From the NCBI GenBank assembly GCA_002345845.1, contig DDWF01000252.1, forward strand, positions 1 to 64,000: DNA of 64,000 bases, written 5' to 3'. This DNA is from Betaproteobacteria bacterium UBA2293. Lineage in GTDB: Bacteria > Pseudomonadota > Gammaproteobacteria > Burkholderiales > Rhodocyclaceae. Below the pieces are notes generated by a model. The model was not told the origin of the DNA. It saw nothing but the letters and a program-made list of their open reading frames with translations, and searched no databases. Of the stretch, positions 1 through 8,311 are shown piece after piece; positions within the stretch are counted from its first letter, which is position 1, and each line of letters begins with the position of its first letter. Position numbers and translations under genes: made by a program.

Positions 1-67
1 ACTAGTATTGCGGCATACGATATTTTTGCCCGTTTTTTTGCCTGCATGGGCTGTTTGCTAAGAGGGG

Positions 68-307
68 ATGGATTTGAACAAGATCAGCATTCGTAGCAAG
101 TTGAATCTGCTAATCGGGCTCTCGATTGCCGCGTTGGCGTTTGTCAGCCTGTTCGGCTGGCACGGTCTCGAGCGGATGTCGTTGTCGCTGCATGTCGTCA
201 GCAACCAGAGCCTGGCCGCCGTCAAGCACCTGTCAATGCTCCGGACCTCGCGCCTGGAGGCCTTCGTCGCCGTGCAGGAAGGTGCTGCCTGGAAAATCGA
301 CAAATAG
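68..307 (+). pseudogene. Truncated methyl-accepting chemotaxis protein, N-terminal fragment
   Basis: Only the first 79 codons of what looks like a chemoreceptor are present. Residues 1-10 are a basic cytoplasmic start, residues 11-30 form one hydrophobic transmembrane helix, and the following helix resembles the first helix of a four-helix-bundle ligand-binding domain (NQSLAAVKHL and similar). A TAG at 305-307 ends the frame, and no HAMP or signalling domain follows: the next 60 bases are non-coding before the end of the convergent reductase. A full receptor would be above 500 residues, so this is a remnant. Its 3' edge near position 300 may mark a recombination junction. The start follows AGAGGGG at 61-66. 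The family call rests on topology and helix style only. Confidence 0.6.
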
Positions 308-371
308 CTTCCCGGGCTGACGAACAGGGGCGCGGCTTCGCAGTGTGAAGAAGGTTTCCTATTGGGTCTAA

Positions 372-1354
372 TCAGGCATTCACATCAACGACAACCCGTC
401 CGCGAACCTGTCCATCAAGCAGCCTGGTGGCCGTGGGAATGGCCTCTGCGAGACCAATCTCATGGGTGATCAGGTTCAGCTTCGATATATCCAGGTCGCT
501 ACCCAGACGTTGCCAGGCAACGAGACGGTCTGCGCGTGGGCACATAACGCTGTCAACGCCGACAAGTGTCACGCCGCGCAGGATGAAAGGGGCGACCGTC
601 GCCGGAAAATCCATCCCCCCGGCTAGACCGCAGGCGGTCACGATGCCGCGATACTTGGTTGTCGCGCATACATTGGCCAACGTATGGCTACCGACGACAT
701 CGACGGCACCGGCCCAACGTTCCCGGCCAAGCGGTTTGCCCGCGGAAGAGAAGGCCGCTCGCTCCAGAACCTCGCTGGCGCCCAGGCTCTTGATGTAGTC
801 ACTTTCCGCCAAGCGCCCACTCACGCCAACGACGGTATAGCCAAGCTTTGACAGAATGGATACGGCAACGCTACCAACGCCGCCGGCAGCCCCGGTGACC
901 AGGATTTCTCCTTGGTCCGGCGTGACACCGTGGCGCTCAAGTGCCAGTACACACAACATTGCCGTATAGCCGGCCGTGCCGATGGCCATGGCTTGCTGAG
1001 GGGTAATCGGGACGGTAAGGGAACCAGCCATTCCCCTTTCAAACGAGCTTTTTGGGCCAATCCGCCCCAATGACCTTCGCCGACTCCCCAACCATTCAGC
1101 AGCACGGCGTCGCCGACCCGATACGATGAGTGGCTGGATTCTTCGACCGTGCCGACCAAATCGACGCCGGGAACCATCGGGAACTTGCGAACGACCCGGC
1201 CTTTGCCAGTAATAGCCAGGCCATCTTTGTAGTTGAGGGTCGAGTGACTGACGCGTACGGTCACGTCGCCTGCCGGAAGTTGGGACTCATCAACATCCTT
1301 GAGGCTTGCGCGGTAGCCGGTTTCGTCCTTCTCAATCACGATTGCTTTAAACAT
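372..1354 (-). pseudogene. AcuI/YhdH-type acrylyl-CoA reductase (MDR family), frameshifted
   Basis: This medium-chain reductase is split over two frames. The 5' part (821-1354) starts [11 protein letters not shown] and runs through the quinone-oxidoreductase GroES-like domain to KGEWLVPLP. The frame then continues as 372-1091 with [19 protein letters not shown], the Rossmann motif [15 protein letters not shown] and the family ending GRVVVDVNA. The jump lies at about 1008-1015 (GGGACGG on the plus strand), where one extra base would restore a protein of about 327 residues, the normal length for YhdH/AcuI. Such enzymes reduce acrylyl-CoA or related enones with NADPH. It sits downstream of the Old Yellow Enzyme gene on the same strand, 117 bases away. 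Either a genuine pseudogene or a sequencing error. Confidence 0.85.
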
Positions 1355-1471
1355 TTTTCACTCCTTGTAAGACCAGACCGATCGTCTATTGGTCATGTCG
1401 CGGAAGCTGGCCGCTGATTTCACAGGATCGTGACCGATGCCGTGAAATGCCCAGCCAGGTTCAGGCTTTCA

Positions 1472-2539
1472 TCAATAATCGGTGTAGCCCTTTTCACCCG
1501 GCGTGTAGAAGGTCGCGAAATCGGGGGCAACCAACTCCTGGTCTGACTTGAGCTTGGCGACCAGATCCGGATTCGAGATGAACGGGCGACCGAAAGCCAC
1601 CAGATCGCCGCGCTGCGCCTCGAGATCGACATTCGCTCGCGCGGCATCGTAGCCACCGGAGAGGATGTATTGCCCGTTGAACGCGGCACGGATTTTGGCT
1701 TTCAATTCGGTGCTGACTTCCGGCGCGCCCATCGCGCTGTGATCCACGATGTGGATATAGAGCAGGCCGAGCGCATTCAGCTCGTCGATCAAACGCAGGT
1801 ACACCGCATCCATCTCGGCATCCGGCACCTGGGCGTTGAATACGCCGTAAGGCGAGATGCGCATGCCGACGCGCTCGGCGCCGATGGCGGCGACGGTCGC
1901 CCTGGCGACTTCGACGGCGAAGCGGATGCGGTTGTCGACGCTACCGCCCCAGCGGTCGTGGCGCTGATTGGATGCGGTGTTGAGAAACTGGTCGATCAGA
2001 TAGCCATTCGCGCCATGCAACTCGACCCCATCGAAACCCGCCTGCATGGCCAGCTTGGCCGAGGTCGCATATTCGGCGATGCTCTGGGCGATATCCGCCT
2101 CGCTCATTTCGCGTGGCACGGGATGCGGCTGCATGCCGTCGGCGTCGGTCCACATCTCGCCCGGCACGGCGACCGGCGAGGGCGCCAGGATGCTGGCGCC
2201 GGCCGGCAGGTTGGCCGGATGGCTGACCCGCCCGGTATGCATCAATTGCACGAAAATCCGGCCACCGGCCTGATGGACGCCGTCGGTCACGCGTTTCCAG
2301 CCCGCCACCTGTTCCTCGTTGAACAGGCCGGGAATGCGCGCATAGCCGAGGCCATTGGGCGACGGCGAGGTGCCTTCGGTAATGATCAGTCCGGCCTCTG
2401 CCCGCAAGCGGTAATACTGTTCCATCAGCGCATTGGGCAGGTTGCCGATGGCGCGGCTACGGGTCAGCGGCGCCATGACGATGCGGTTCTTCAGCGGCAG
2501 ACTGCCGAGTTGGGTGGGGGTGAAGAGCGTGCCGTTCAT
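1472..2539 (-). CDS. Old Yellow Enzyme family alkene reductase (NemA-like)
   Basis: A 355-residue FMN-dependent ene-reductase that would reduce activated C=C bonds (enones, maleimides, nitro-esters) with NAD(P)H in the cytoplasm. It shows the TIM-barrel start LFTPTQLGSLPLKNRIVMAPLTRSR, the segment DGVELHGANGYLIDQFL with the conserved His-Gly-Ala-Asn, NQRHDRWGG, and the late FMN-binding GRPFISNPDL. The start at 2539 is chosen because AGGAG lies 8 bases upstream; an in-frame ATG further upstream lacks such a site and gives an uncharacteristic leader. It is the fourth gene of a minus-strand group with the SDR, quinone oxidoreductase and alpha/beta hydrolase, probably controlled by the divergent HxlR regulator. 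Confidence 0.93.
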   Translation of the reverse strand: MNGTLFTPTQLGSLPLKNRIVMAPLTRSRAIGNLPNALMEQYYRLRAEAGLIITEGTSPSPNGLGYARIPGLFNEEQVAGWKRVTDGVHQAGGRIFVQLMHTGRVSHPANLPAGASILAPSPVAVPGEMWTDADGMQPHPVPREMSEADIAQSIAEYATSAKLAMQAGFDGVELHGANGYLIDQFLNTASNQRHDRWGGSVDNRIRFAVEVARATVAAIGAERVGMRISPYGVFNAQVPDAEMDAVYLRLIDELNALGLLYIHIVDHSAMGAPEVSTELKAKIRAAFNGQYILSGGYDAARANVDLEAQRGDLVAFGRPFISNPDLVAKLKSDQELVAPDFATFYTPGEKGYTDY

Positions 2540-2583
2540 AAAAATTCTCCTGGGTGTCGAGTTCAGATCGAGTCGTTTAGGGG

Positions 2584-3378
2584 TCAAAGCGCCAGCAGTC
2601 GCGGCGCCGGCTGGCCGGTTTGCGTCGCGGCGAAGAGATCGGACCGCGCCGTGTCGTAGCGCTCCCAGAGAACGGTATCGGCCATCGATGGCCAGGTGAC
2701 CGGCTCGCCTTGATCGAAACCGGCCAGCGCGGCATCGACCAGGTGCTCGGCCGACATCACCGTTTCTTGCGGCAGCGCAGCCAGCGGCACCCCGGAGATG
2801 TCCCAGAGATCGGTGGCCGTGGCCGCGGGCAGCACCACTTGAACTCTGACGCTGGTGCTCGCCAGTTCCTGTTGCAGGCCGCGACTGAAATTGAGCACGA
2901 AAGCCTTGGTGCCGCTGTAGACGGAACTCACCGGCAGCGCATGCACCGCCAATACCGAGGCGATATTGATGATGGCGCCTTCGTTGCGTTCCTTGAACGC
3001 GGGCAGTACGGCATGCGTCAGCCGCGTCAGGGCCGTGATGTTCAAGGCGATCTGCGCCAGGGATTCTTTCACCGGCGTCTCGGCAACCGAGCTCAGGCGG
3101 GCAATGCCGGCGTTATTGACCAAGACCCGGATGGCGGGATTGCCGGCGAGAACCGTTTCCAGACGTGCGAGATCGTTTTCCTTCTCGAGGTCGGCGACGA
3201 GCGTTTCAGCCTTGATGACGTACGCCTGCTCGAGCTTGCTGGCGAGAGTCTGCAGGCGCTCGCCGCGCCGGGCGACGAGCAGGAGGTCGTAGCCGCGCTG
3301 GGCCAGACGGTCGGCATAGACGGCGCCGATGCCGGAAGAGGCGCCGGTGACAACAGCGATTTTTTGCGATGAGCTCAT
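2584..3378 (-). CDS. SDR family NAD(P)-dependent oxidoreductase
   Basis: A 264-residue classical short-chain dehydrogenase/reductase. The nucleotide-binding motif TGASSGIG lies at residues 12-19, NNAG at about residue 90, the catalytic Ser at INIASVLA and the Tyr-Lys pair in SSVYSGTKAF. The cofactor loop VARRGERL suggests NADP(H). The substrate cannot be read from sequence. The start at 3378 follows AAGGA; the longer reading frame adds an unlikely leader. It lies 44 bases upstream of the Old Yellow Enzyme gene and 53 bases downstream of the quinone oxidoreductase, consistent with one transcript. Confidence 0.88.
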   Translation of the reverse strand: MSSSQKIAVVTGASSGIGAVYADRLAQRGYDLLLVARRGERLQTLASKLEQAYVIKAETLVADLEKENDLARLETVLAGNPAIRVLVNNAGIARLSSVAETPVKESLAQIALNITALTRLTHAVLPAFKERNEGAIINIASVLAVHALPVSSVYSGTKAFVLNFSRGLQQELASTSVRVQVVLPAATATDLWDISGVPLAALPQETVMSAEHLVDAALAGFDQGEPVTWPSMADTVLWERYDTARSDLFAATQTGQPAPRLLAL

Positions 3379-3431
3379 GGTTTTGTCCTTAAAGTTAACT
3401 GCCTGCCCGGAATAGCGGCTGGCCATATTGG

Positions 3432-4430
3432 TCACAGCTTGACGACGACCTTGCCTTTGGCACGGCCGGTTTCGACGTAATCCATCGCTTCCCGGGTCGA
3501 TGCGAACGGGAAGACCCGGTCCACGACCGGGCGGATGGCCTCGGAGTCGATCAGCGTGCTGATCTCGCGCAGCTGGGCGCCATTCGCTTTCATGAAGTGG
3601 AACGAATAGCTGACGTTATTGCGCTGGGCCTTTCTGCGGATGCCAAGGCTCAGCAGGCGCATGATCGATTTCAGCCACCACGGCGCCCCGATTTCTTCAC
3701 CAAAAGCCGGATCGGGCGGGCCGGAGATGGAAATGAGTTGGCCGCCGGGCTTCAGTACGCCCAGGGATTTGGCGAGCGTCGTGCTGTCCTGGCTGTTCAG
3801 GACGACGTCGTAGCCGTGCAGGAGGTTGGCGAAATCGTCTTTCTTGTAGTCGATGACGAGATCGGCCCCGAGGCGCTTCACCCAATCCACATTGGCCGTG
3901 CTCGTCGTGGTCGCGACGAAGGCCCCGAGATGCTTCGCCAGCTGGATGGCAAAGGTGCCGACGCCACCGGAGCCGGCCTGGATGAAAATCTTTTGTCCCG
4001 GCTTGAGGTTTGCCTTCTCGACCAGCGCTTGCCAGGCGGTCAAACCGACCAGCGGGATCGAGGCTGCTTCTTCCATGGTCAGCGCTTTGGGCTTGAGCGC
4101 CAGGGAGCTTTCCTTGATCGCGATGAGTTCGGCGAAAGCACCGATGCGAAAGTCATCGGGCCGGGCGTAGACCTCGTCACCCGGTTTGAATTGCCGCACG
4201 CGCGGCCCGACCCGGAGCACCACCCCGGCCACATCGTGGCCCAGGATCAGCGGCAAGCGGTAGGGCAGGATGAGTTTGAACTCGCCGCTCTTGATCTTGG
4301 CATCCAGCACATTGACGCTCGCCGCGTGCACCTGGACCAGCACTTCGTCATCGCGCAGTTCCGGCGCCGGCATGTCGCCCAGGCGCAGGCCGGCCTTTTT
4401 TCCATAGCGTTCGAGAATGAATGCTTTCAT
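3432..4430 (-). CDS. Zinc-free NAD(P)H quinone oxidoreductase / enone reductase (MDR family)
   Basis: A 332-residue medium-chain reductase. It has the GroES-like N-terminus MKAFILERYGKKAGLRL, the motif GHDVAGVVLRVG, the Rossmann motif QAGSGGVGTFAIQLAKHLGA at about residues 150-170, and the C-terminal GRAKGKVVVKL. No structural-zinc cysteine cluster is present, which fits quinone or enone reductases and not alcohol dehydrogenases. The start at 4430 is preceded by GGAGAAGCTG. It is 18 bases downstream of the alpha/beta hydrolase gene. Together with the SDR and Old Yellow Enzyme it makes a reductive set for reactive carbonyls or quinones; that role is an inference. Confidence 0.88.
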   Translation of the reverse strand: MKAFILERYGKKAGLRLGDMPAPELRDDEVLVQVHAASVNVLDAKIKSGEFKLILPYRLPLILGHDVAGVVLRVGPRVRQFKPGDEVYARPDDFRIGAFAELIAIKESSLALKPKALTMEEAASIPLVGLTAWQALVEKANLKPGQKIFIQAGSGGVGTFAIQLAKHLGAFVATTTSTANVDWVKRLGADLVIDYKKDDFANLLHGYDVVLNSQDSTTLAKSLGVLKPGGQLISISGPPDPAFGEEIGAPWWLKSIMRLLSLGIRRKAQRNNVSYSFHFMKANGAQLREISTLIDSEAIRPVVDRVFPFASTREAMDYVETGRAKGKVVVKL

Positions 4431-4448
4431 CAGCTTCTCCAATTCAGA

Positions 4449-5288
4449 TCAGTCGGCGAGGAAGTCGAGAACCGCCGGGACAAAGGCCTGGTGGTGCTGA
4501 AAGACGCCGCCATGCCCGGAATCCGGATAGATCGTCAGCCGGGCATTCGGCAGACGGCGCGCCATGTCGGCCGAAAGGCTGCTGGCAACCATCAGGTCAT
4601 GGTCGCCGTTGGCGACGAACACCGGTTGCGTAATCAGCGAAAGGTCGTCGGGCGCACTCAGCCCCGCCGTTCGGATGGCCTGCAGTTGGGCGCGCCGGGC
4701 CTGCAGGGAAATGGGCTGGTCACGGTCCTCGGTGCGTTCCTTCAGGCGGGCGAAGTACTCCTTCGCGGCGCGCTTGCCCTCCGGGGTGCGGGGGAAGAAC
4801 AGGAAATTCCGCGGATCGCTCAGCGTCAGCGTCGCCTTGAGGTAAGCGATGACGGCGATTCGGTTGATCTCGTCGATACCGCCGCCACCCCGAGGACCCG
4901 TTCCGGCGAGGATCATCCGCCGCACCAGTTCAGGGGCCTGCAAGGCCACCATTTGCGCGACGCCGCCACCCAACGAGAAGCCGAGCAGGTCGACCTGCTT
5001 CAGCCCCAACGCCCGGATGAAAGCGATGGCATCACGCCCCATCGCCTCGATGTTGTCCGGTACCGCTCCGCCCGAGGCACCGACCCCGCGGTTGTCGAAG
5101 GCGATCACCCGACGCTGCGCGGCGATGCCGTCGATCACCCGCGGATCCCAGTCATCGAGTACGGCCATCAGGTGATGCAGGAAGATCACCGGCACGCCGG
5201 AAGCGGGGCCGAGTTCCCGATAGGCGAAAGACACGCCGCCCACGTCGATCCGGCGGGTCGGCACATTTTTCCACTTCATATTGCTCAT
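4449..5288 (-). CDS. Alpha/beta hydrolase
   Basis: A 279-residue alpha/beta hydrolase with no signal peptide. The oxyanion strand VPVIFLHHLMAVLDDWD occupies the usual HG position, the nucleophile elbow is GFSLGGG (Ser about residue 107), the acid is likely Asp in VANGDHDLMV, and the catalytic His lies in PDSGHGGVFQHH. Length and layout match small esterases or C-C hydrolases. It is the first gene of the minus-strand operon and diverges from the HxlR regulator. The ATG at 5288 is used, with GGAG about 9 bases upstream; a TTG directly before it is possible. Substrate unknown. Confidence 0.88.
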   Translation of the reverse strand: MSNMKWKNVPTRRIDVGGVSFAYRELGPASGVPVIFLHHLMAVLDDWDPRVIDGIAAQRRVIAFDNRGVGASGGAVPDNIEAMGRDAIAFIRALGLKQVDLLGFSLGGGVAQMVALQAPELVRRMILAGTGPRGGGGIDEINRIAVIAYLKATLTLSDPRNFLFFPRTPEGKRAAKEYFARLKERTEDRDQPISLQARRAQLQAIRTAGLSAPDDLSLITQPVFVANGDHDLMVASSLSADMARRLPNARLTIYPDSGHGGVFQHHQAFVPAVLDFLAD

Positions 5289-5333
5289 CAATCAAATCTC
5301 CGTGCGGGGTGGATTGCCGGTCGTCGAGGTGTT

Positions 5334-5391
5334 ACTATCAAATTGAAATGAACGATACTATCAATTTGAAAGTTAGTCACTATCAAAATTG
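5334..5391. promoter_or_regulatory. Three phased repeats of ACTATCAA-TTGA, probable HxlR operator
   Basis: The divergent promoter holds three near-copies of ACTATCAAATTGA starting at 5334, 5357 and 5379. They read ACTATCAAATTGAAA, ACTATCAATTTGAAA and ACTATCAAAATTGTA. Spacings are 23 and 22 bases, about two helical turns, so a repressor could bind all three on one face. They end just before the ATG at 5393 and face both the hydrolase operon and the regulator. Binding by the HxlR protein is inferred from position. Confidence 0.6.
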
Positions 5392-5392
5392 T

Positions 5393-5836
5393 ATGAACAA
5401 CGAAAATAGTTGCCATGACCCCTGCCCGATCGCGCGCAGCCTGGCTTTCGCTGGCGACGCGTGGAGCATCCTCATCCTGCGCGATGCCCATGCCGGCCTG
5501 ACGCGCTTCGACCAGTTCCGGAAAAGCCTGGGCATCGCCCCGACAATGCTGACCCGCCGGCTGGCGACGCTAACCGAGGAGGGCTTGCTGGAGAAACGGC
5601 GCTACTCGGAGCACCCGCCGCGTGAGGAATATCTGCTGACCGCAGCCGGCCGCGACTTCCTGCCGGTGCTGTTCATGATTGGCGCCTGGGGACGCCAATA
5701 CCGGGGCGGCGGCAACCTGGTGCGTTTTTTCGACGCGGAAACGGGAACGGAAATTAAAGCGGTGGCCGTGGATGAAGTCACCGGGGCGAAAATCGGTACG
5801 CGCCCGATACGCATGGTCACGCCAGATGAAAGCTGA
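5393..5836 (+). CDS. HxlR family transcriptional regulator
   Basis: A 147-residue winged-helix regulator. It has the family start CPIARSLAFAGDAWSILILRDA, where the Cys can serve as a redox or electrophile sensor, the recognition region RKSLGIAPTMLTRRLATLTEEGLLEKR, and the wing RYSEHPPREEYLLTAAGRDFLPVL. I use the ATG at 5393. Two upstream in-frame starts would place the phased operator-like repeats inside the coding region and add a leader not seen in the family. Being divergent from the hydrolase, quinone oxidoreductase, SDR and Old Yellow Enzyme genes, it probably controls them in response to an aldehyde, quinone or enone. Confidence 0.87.
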   Translation: MNNENSCHDPCPIARSLAFAGDAWSILILRDAHAGLTRFDQFRKSLGIAPTMLTRRLATLTEEGLLEKRRYSEHPPREEYLLTAAGRDFLPVLFMIGAWGRQYRGGGNLVRFFDAETGTEIKAVAVDEVTGAKIGTRPIRMVTPDES

Positions 5837-6054
5837 CCGGTGATTTGATCGACCGGATTGCTTCCGACGTGTTCGTCGATGGTGAGAGCAGGCCGTGGAG
5901 CATCAACCCTCACCACAGTCACCAATTGGCTTGCTGACTGCTGACATTGCTACCGAGAACCGAGGCCGCTAAACGGCAGCACTGACCGACCACCGACAGC
6001 CCAGTGAAGTTAAGCTGTCCTTCAACTCTTGCCTGGGGGCATCATCATTCGGGC

Positions 6055-7029
6055 TTACTTCACATCCAACAGCACCGCCATTCCTTTGGCGTGTGCACTC
6101 CCCAACTCTTCATTAGCAAGAACGAAATCCTTGCTTTCAGAGAGCCGCTCAACAGCCAAGTCGATAAAGCGGCGCACCCGTGCCGGCTGGGCAGAACGGC
6201 TACCGTAGTAGACGAACAAGCTTAGATTGTCGGTCATATGTTCCAGCAGCAGCGGCACGAGATGTCCTGAGCGAATCAAGTAAGCGGCCGTGGGAACGGC
6301 AAGTTGGCCGATAACTTCGCCAGCCAGCACCGCGCGCAGTTCGAAGGCCTCGTCGTTGGTCGAAAAGCTGGGGCGAATGTTCTGGTCTTGCAGGCTCTCG
6401 CCCACTTTCACGCGCCATGGTGCAACCCGCCCGTCGCTGGGCCGGCGGAATCCACTGCAACGATGCGTCTCCAACTCGTAGAGGCTTTGCGGCGCACCGT
6501 ATTTGCGCAGATAGCTCGGGGCGGCGCAGATCACCAACTGCATCGGGAACAGGCGACGGGCGATCAGGCCTTCTTCCGGCGGGTTGCCAAGGCGGAATCC
6601 GATATCCACACGGTCTTCGACCCAGTTGCCGACGCGATCATCGAGTTGAACATCGGGTTGGACCTCGGGATAGAGCCGACAGTATTCATCCAGCACAGGC
6701 CCTATGACCGATTGCAAAACCGTGCGCGGCCCGACGATACGCAGCGGCCCGCCAAGGTCTTCCCGGGTTTGCCGAACCGCATGCAATGCCTGCTGGAGGC
6801 TGATCAGCGAGGGCTTGGCGGCCTCGAAGAAGCGCTGCCCTTCCTCGGTCAGCGACATGCTGCGGGTGGTCCGGTGAAACAGACGCACCCCAAGATACTG
6901 CTCCAGTTGCCCGAGCGCCTTGCTGGCGGCCTGCGGCGAGATTTGCTGAGCCCTGGCAGCTTTGCTCAAACTACCGAGCTCAACTGTACGGACGAAGGTG
7001 GTGATGGAGCGCAGTTCGTTGATCGACAT
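6055..7029 (-). CDS. LysR family transcriptional regulator
   Basis: A 324-residue LysR-type regulator. The N-terminal helix-turn-helix reads TVELGSLSKAARAQQISPQAASKALGQLEQYLGVRLFHRTTRSMSLTEEG in register (residues about 15-65), followed by the substrate-binding domain with GPRTVLQSVIGPVLDEYCRLYPEV. The C-terminal RFIDLAVERL is typical of the crg/DsdC-like subgroup. AGAGGG lies just before the ATG. It is divergent from the iron alcohol dehydrogenase gene at 7152, its most likely target, possibly together with the exported enzyme genes behind it. The effector is unknown. Confidence 0.92.
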   Translation of the reverse strand: MSINELRSITTFVRTVELGSLSKAARAQQISPQAASKALGQLEQYLGVRLFHRTTRSMSLTEEGQRFFEAAKPSLISLQQALHAVRQTREDLGGPLRIVGPRTVLQSVIGPVLDEYCRLYPEVQPDVQLDDRVGNWVEDRVDIGFRLGNPPEEGLIARRLFPMQLVICAAPSYLRKYGAPQSLYELETHRCSGFRRPSDGRVAPWRVKVGESLQDQNIRPSFSTNDEAFELRAVLAGEVIGQLAVPTAAYLIRSGHLVPLLLEHMTDNLSLFVYYGSRSAQPARVRRFIDLAVERLSESKDFVLANEELGSAHAKGMAVLLDVK

Positions 7030-7151
7030 TATTACCCTCTATTTACACCTATTGGTTGCAAATGATTCAGTCAATATGGCGCTATTTTAATGTTTATTGG
7101 GTGACTAAAGTTCAGTCCATCAATAGCGCCAACCCGTTACCAAGGACAGAA

Positions 7152-8300
7152 ATGGACAACTTCACTTATTTCAACCCGACGAAGATTGAATTCGGCATCG
7201 GCAAGGAGCAACTGATCGGCCAGCATCTGGACGACCACGGCGTCAGGAAAGTGCTGCTCTGCTATGGAAGCGAGCGGATCAAGCGCGATGGCCTGTTCGC
7301 GGTCGTCAACAAAAGCCTGTCCTCGCACGGTATCGAGTTCGTAGAGTGCGGCGGCATTGTCAGCAATCCGGTTCTCTCGAAGGTTCGTGAAGCGATCGTG
7401 TCGGCGCGTAAGCACGGGGCGGAAGCCATCCTGAGCGTGGGTGGCGGCTCGGTGCTCGACAGCGCCAAGGCGATTGCCGCTGGCGTTCTGCACGACGGCG
7501 ATGTCTGGGATCTGTTCATCGGCAAGGCCACCGTCGAAGGAGCCCTGCCGGTGTTCGACATCCTGACGCTGGCCGCCACCGGCAGCGAAATGAATGGTGG
7601 TGCGGTCGTCACCAATGAAGCAACGAAAGAAAAGTTTGCGATCCAGTCCGCGCACACCTTCCCCAAGGTCTCCATCGTCAATCCGGCGCTGATGAAGACG
7701 GTTTCGCGCGACTATCTGGTGTATTCCGCTGCTGACGTCATCGCCCACTCGATCGAAGGTTATTTCACCGCCTCCGAGCAGCCGCATTTCCACTCGCGTC
7801 TGGTCGAGGCCATCATTAACACGGTGATCGAGACGACGGAAACTTTGCTTGCCAACCCGGATGACTACAACGCCCGAGCCGAATTCGCCTGGGCATCGAC
7901 CCAGGCCCTGAACGGCCTGATCTATGCGGGTACCGGTGGTTACAGCTTCCCCAACCACATGATCGAGCATGCTCTCTCGGCCCTGTTCAACGTGCCGCAT
8001 GGCGCCGGTCTGTCGGTGGTGATCCCGGCCTGGATGAAGTGGTATCACGGCCGCAACCCGGCCCAGTTCGAGCGCTTTGCCAGGAATGTCTTCGGCGTGG
8101 CTACCGCCGAACAGGGCATTGCCGGACTCGAAAAATGGTTCGACAAGATCGGCACACCGACGCGCCTGTCGCAACTAGGCATCACGGACGCCGATCTGCC
8201 CGCCACGATCGAGAACGTGCTGGGCAATGCCAAGTATTTCGGCGTGGCCGACATCTATACCAAGGATGTGGTTACCACCATTTTGCAGAGCGCGCTATGA
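7152..8300 (+). CDS. Iron-containing alcohol dehydrogenase (YqhD/BDH-like)
   Basis: A 382-residue group III alcohol dehydrogenase. Visible are the start MDNFTYFNPTKIEFGIGKE, the nucleotide-binding GGGSVLDSAKAIAAG, the metal-site Asp and His in SAADVIAHSIEGYF, the helix GTGGYSFPNHMIEHALSALF and the loop VPHGAGLSVVIPAWMKW with the last His ligand. This pattern matches NAD(P)H-dependent butanol or aldehyde reductases such as YqhD. The start at 7152 follows AAGGACAG; the frame is open further upstream into the divergent promoter. Its stop overlaps another possible start of the next gene. It probably reduces toxic aldehydes under LysR control. Confidence 0.92.
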   Translation: MDNFTYFNPTKIEFGIGKEQLIGQHLDDHGVRKVLLCYGSERIKRDGLFAVVNKSLSSHGIEFVECGGIVSNPVLSKVREAIVSARKHGAEAILSVGGGSVLDSAKAIAAGVLHDGDVWDLFIGKATVEGALPVFDILTLAATGSEMNGGAVVTNEATKEKFAIQSAHTFPKVSIVNPALMKTVSRDYLVYSAADVIAHSIEGYFTASEQPHFHSRLVEAIINTVIETTETLLANPDDYNARAEFAWASTQALNGLIYAGTGGYSFPNHMIEHALSALFNVPHGAGLSVVIPAWMKWYHGRNPAQFERFARNVFGVATAEQGIAGLEKWFDKIGTPTRLSQLGITDADLPATIENVLGNAKYFGVADIYTKDVVTTILQSAL

Positions 8301-8311
8301 AGGAGACCGCC

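Noticed and set aside
3597..5351. 584-codon plus-strand open frame
   Set aside because: Lies antisense to the quinone oxidoreductase and hydrolase genes, is rich in Arg/Gln/Gly/Asp as antisense frames are in GC-rich DNA, and shows no domain.
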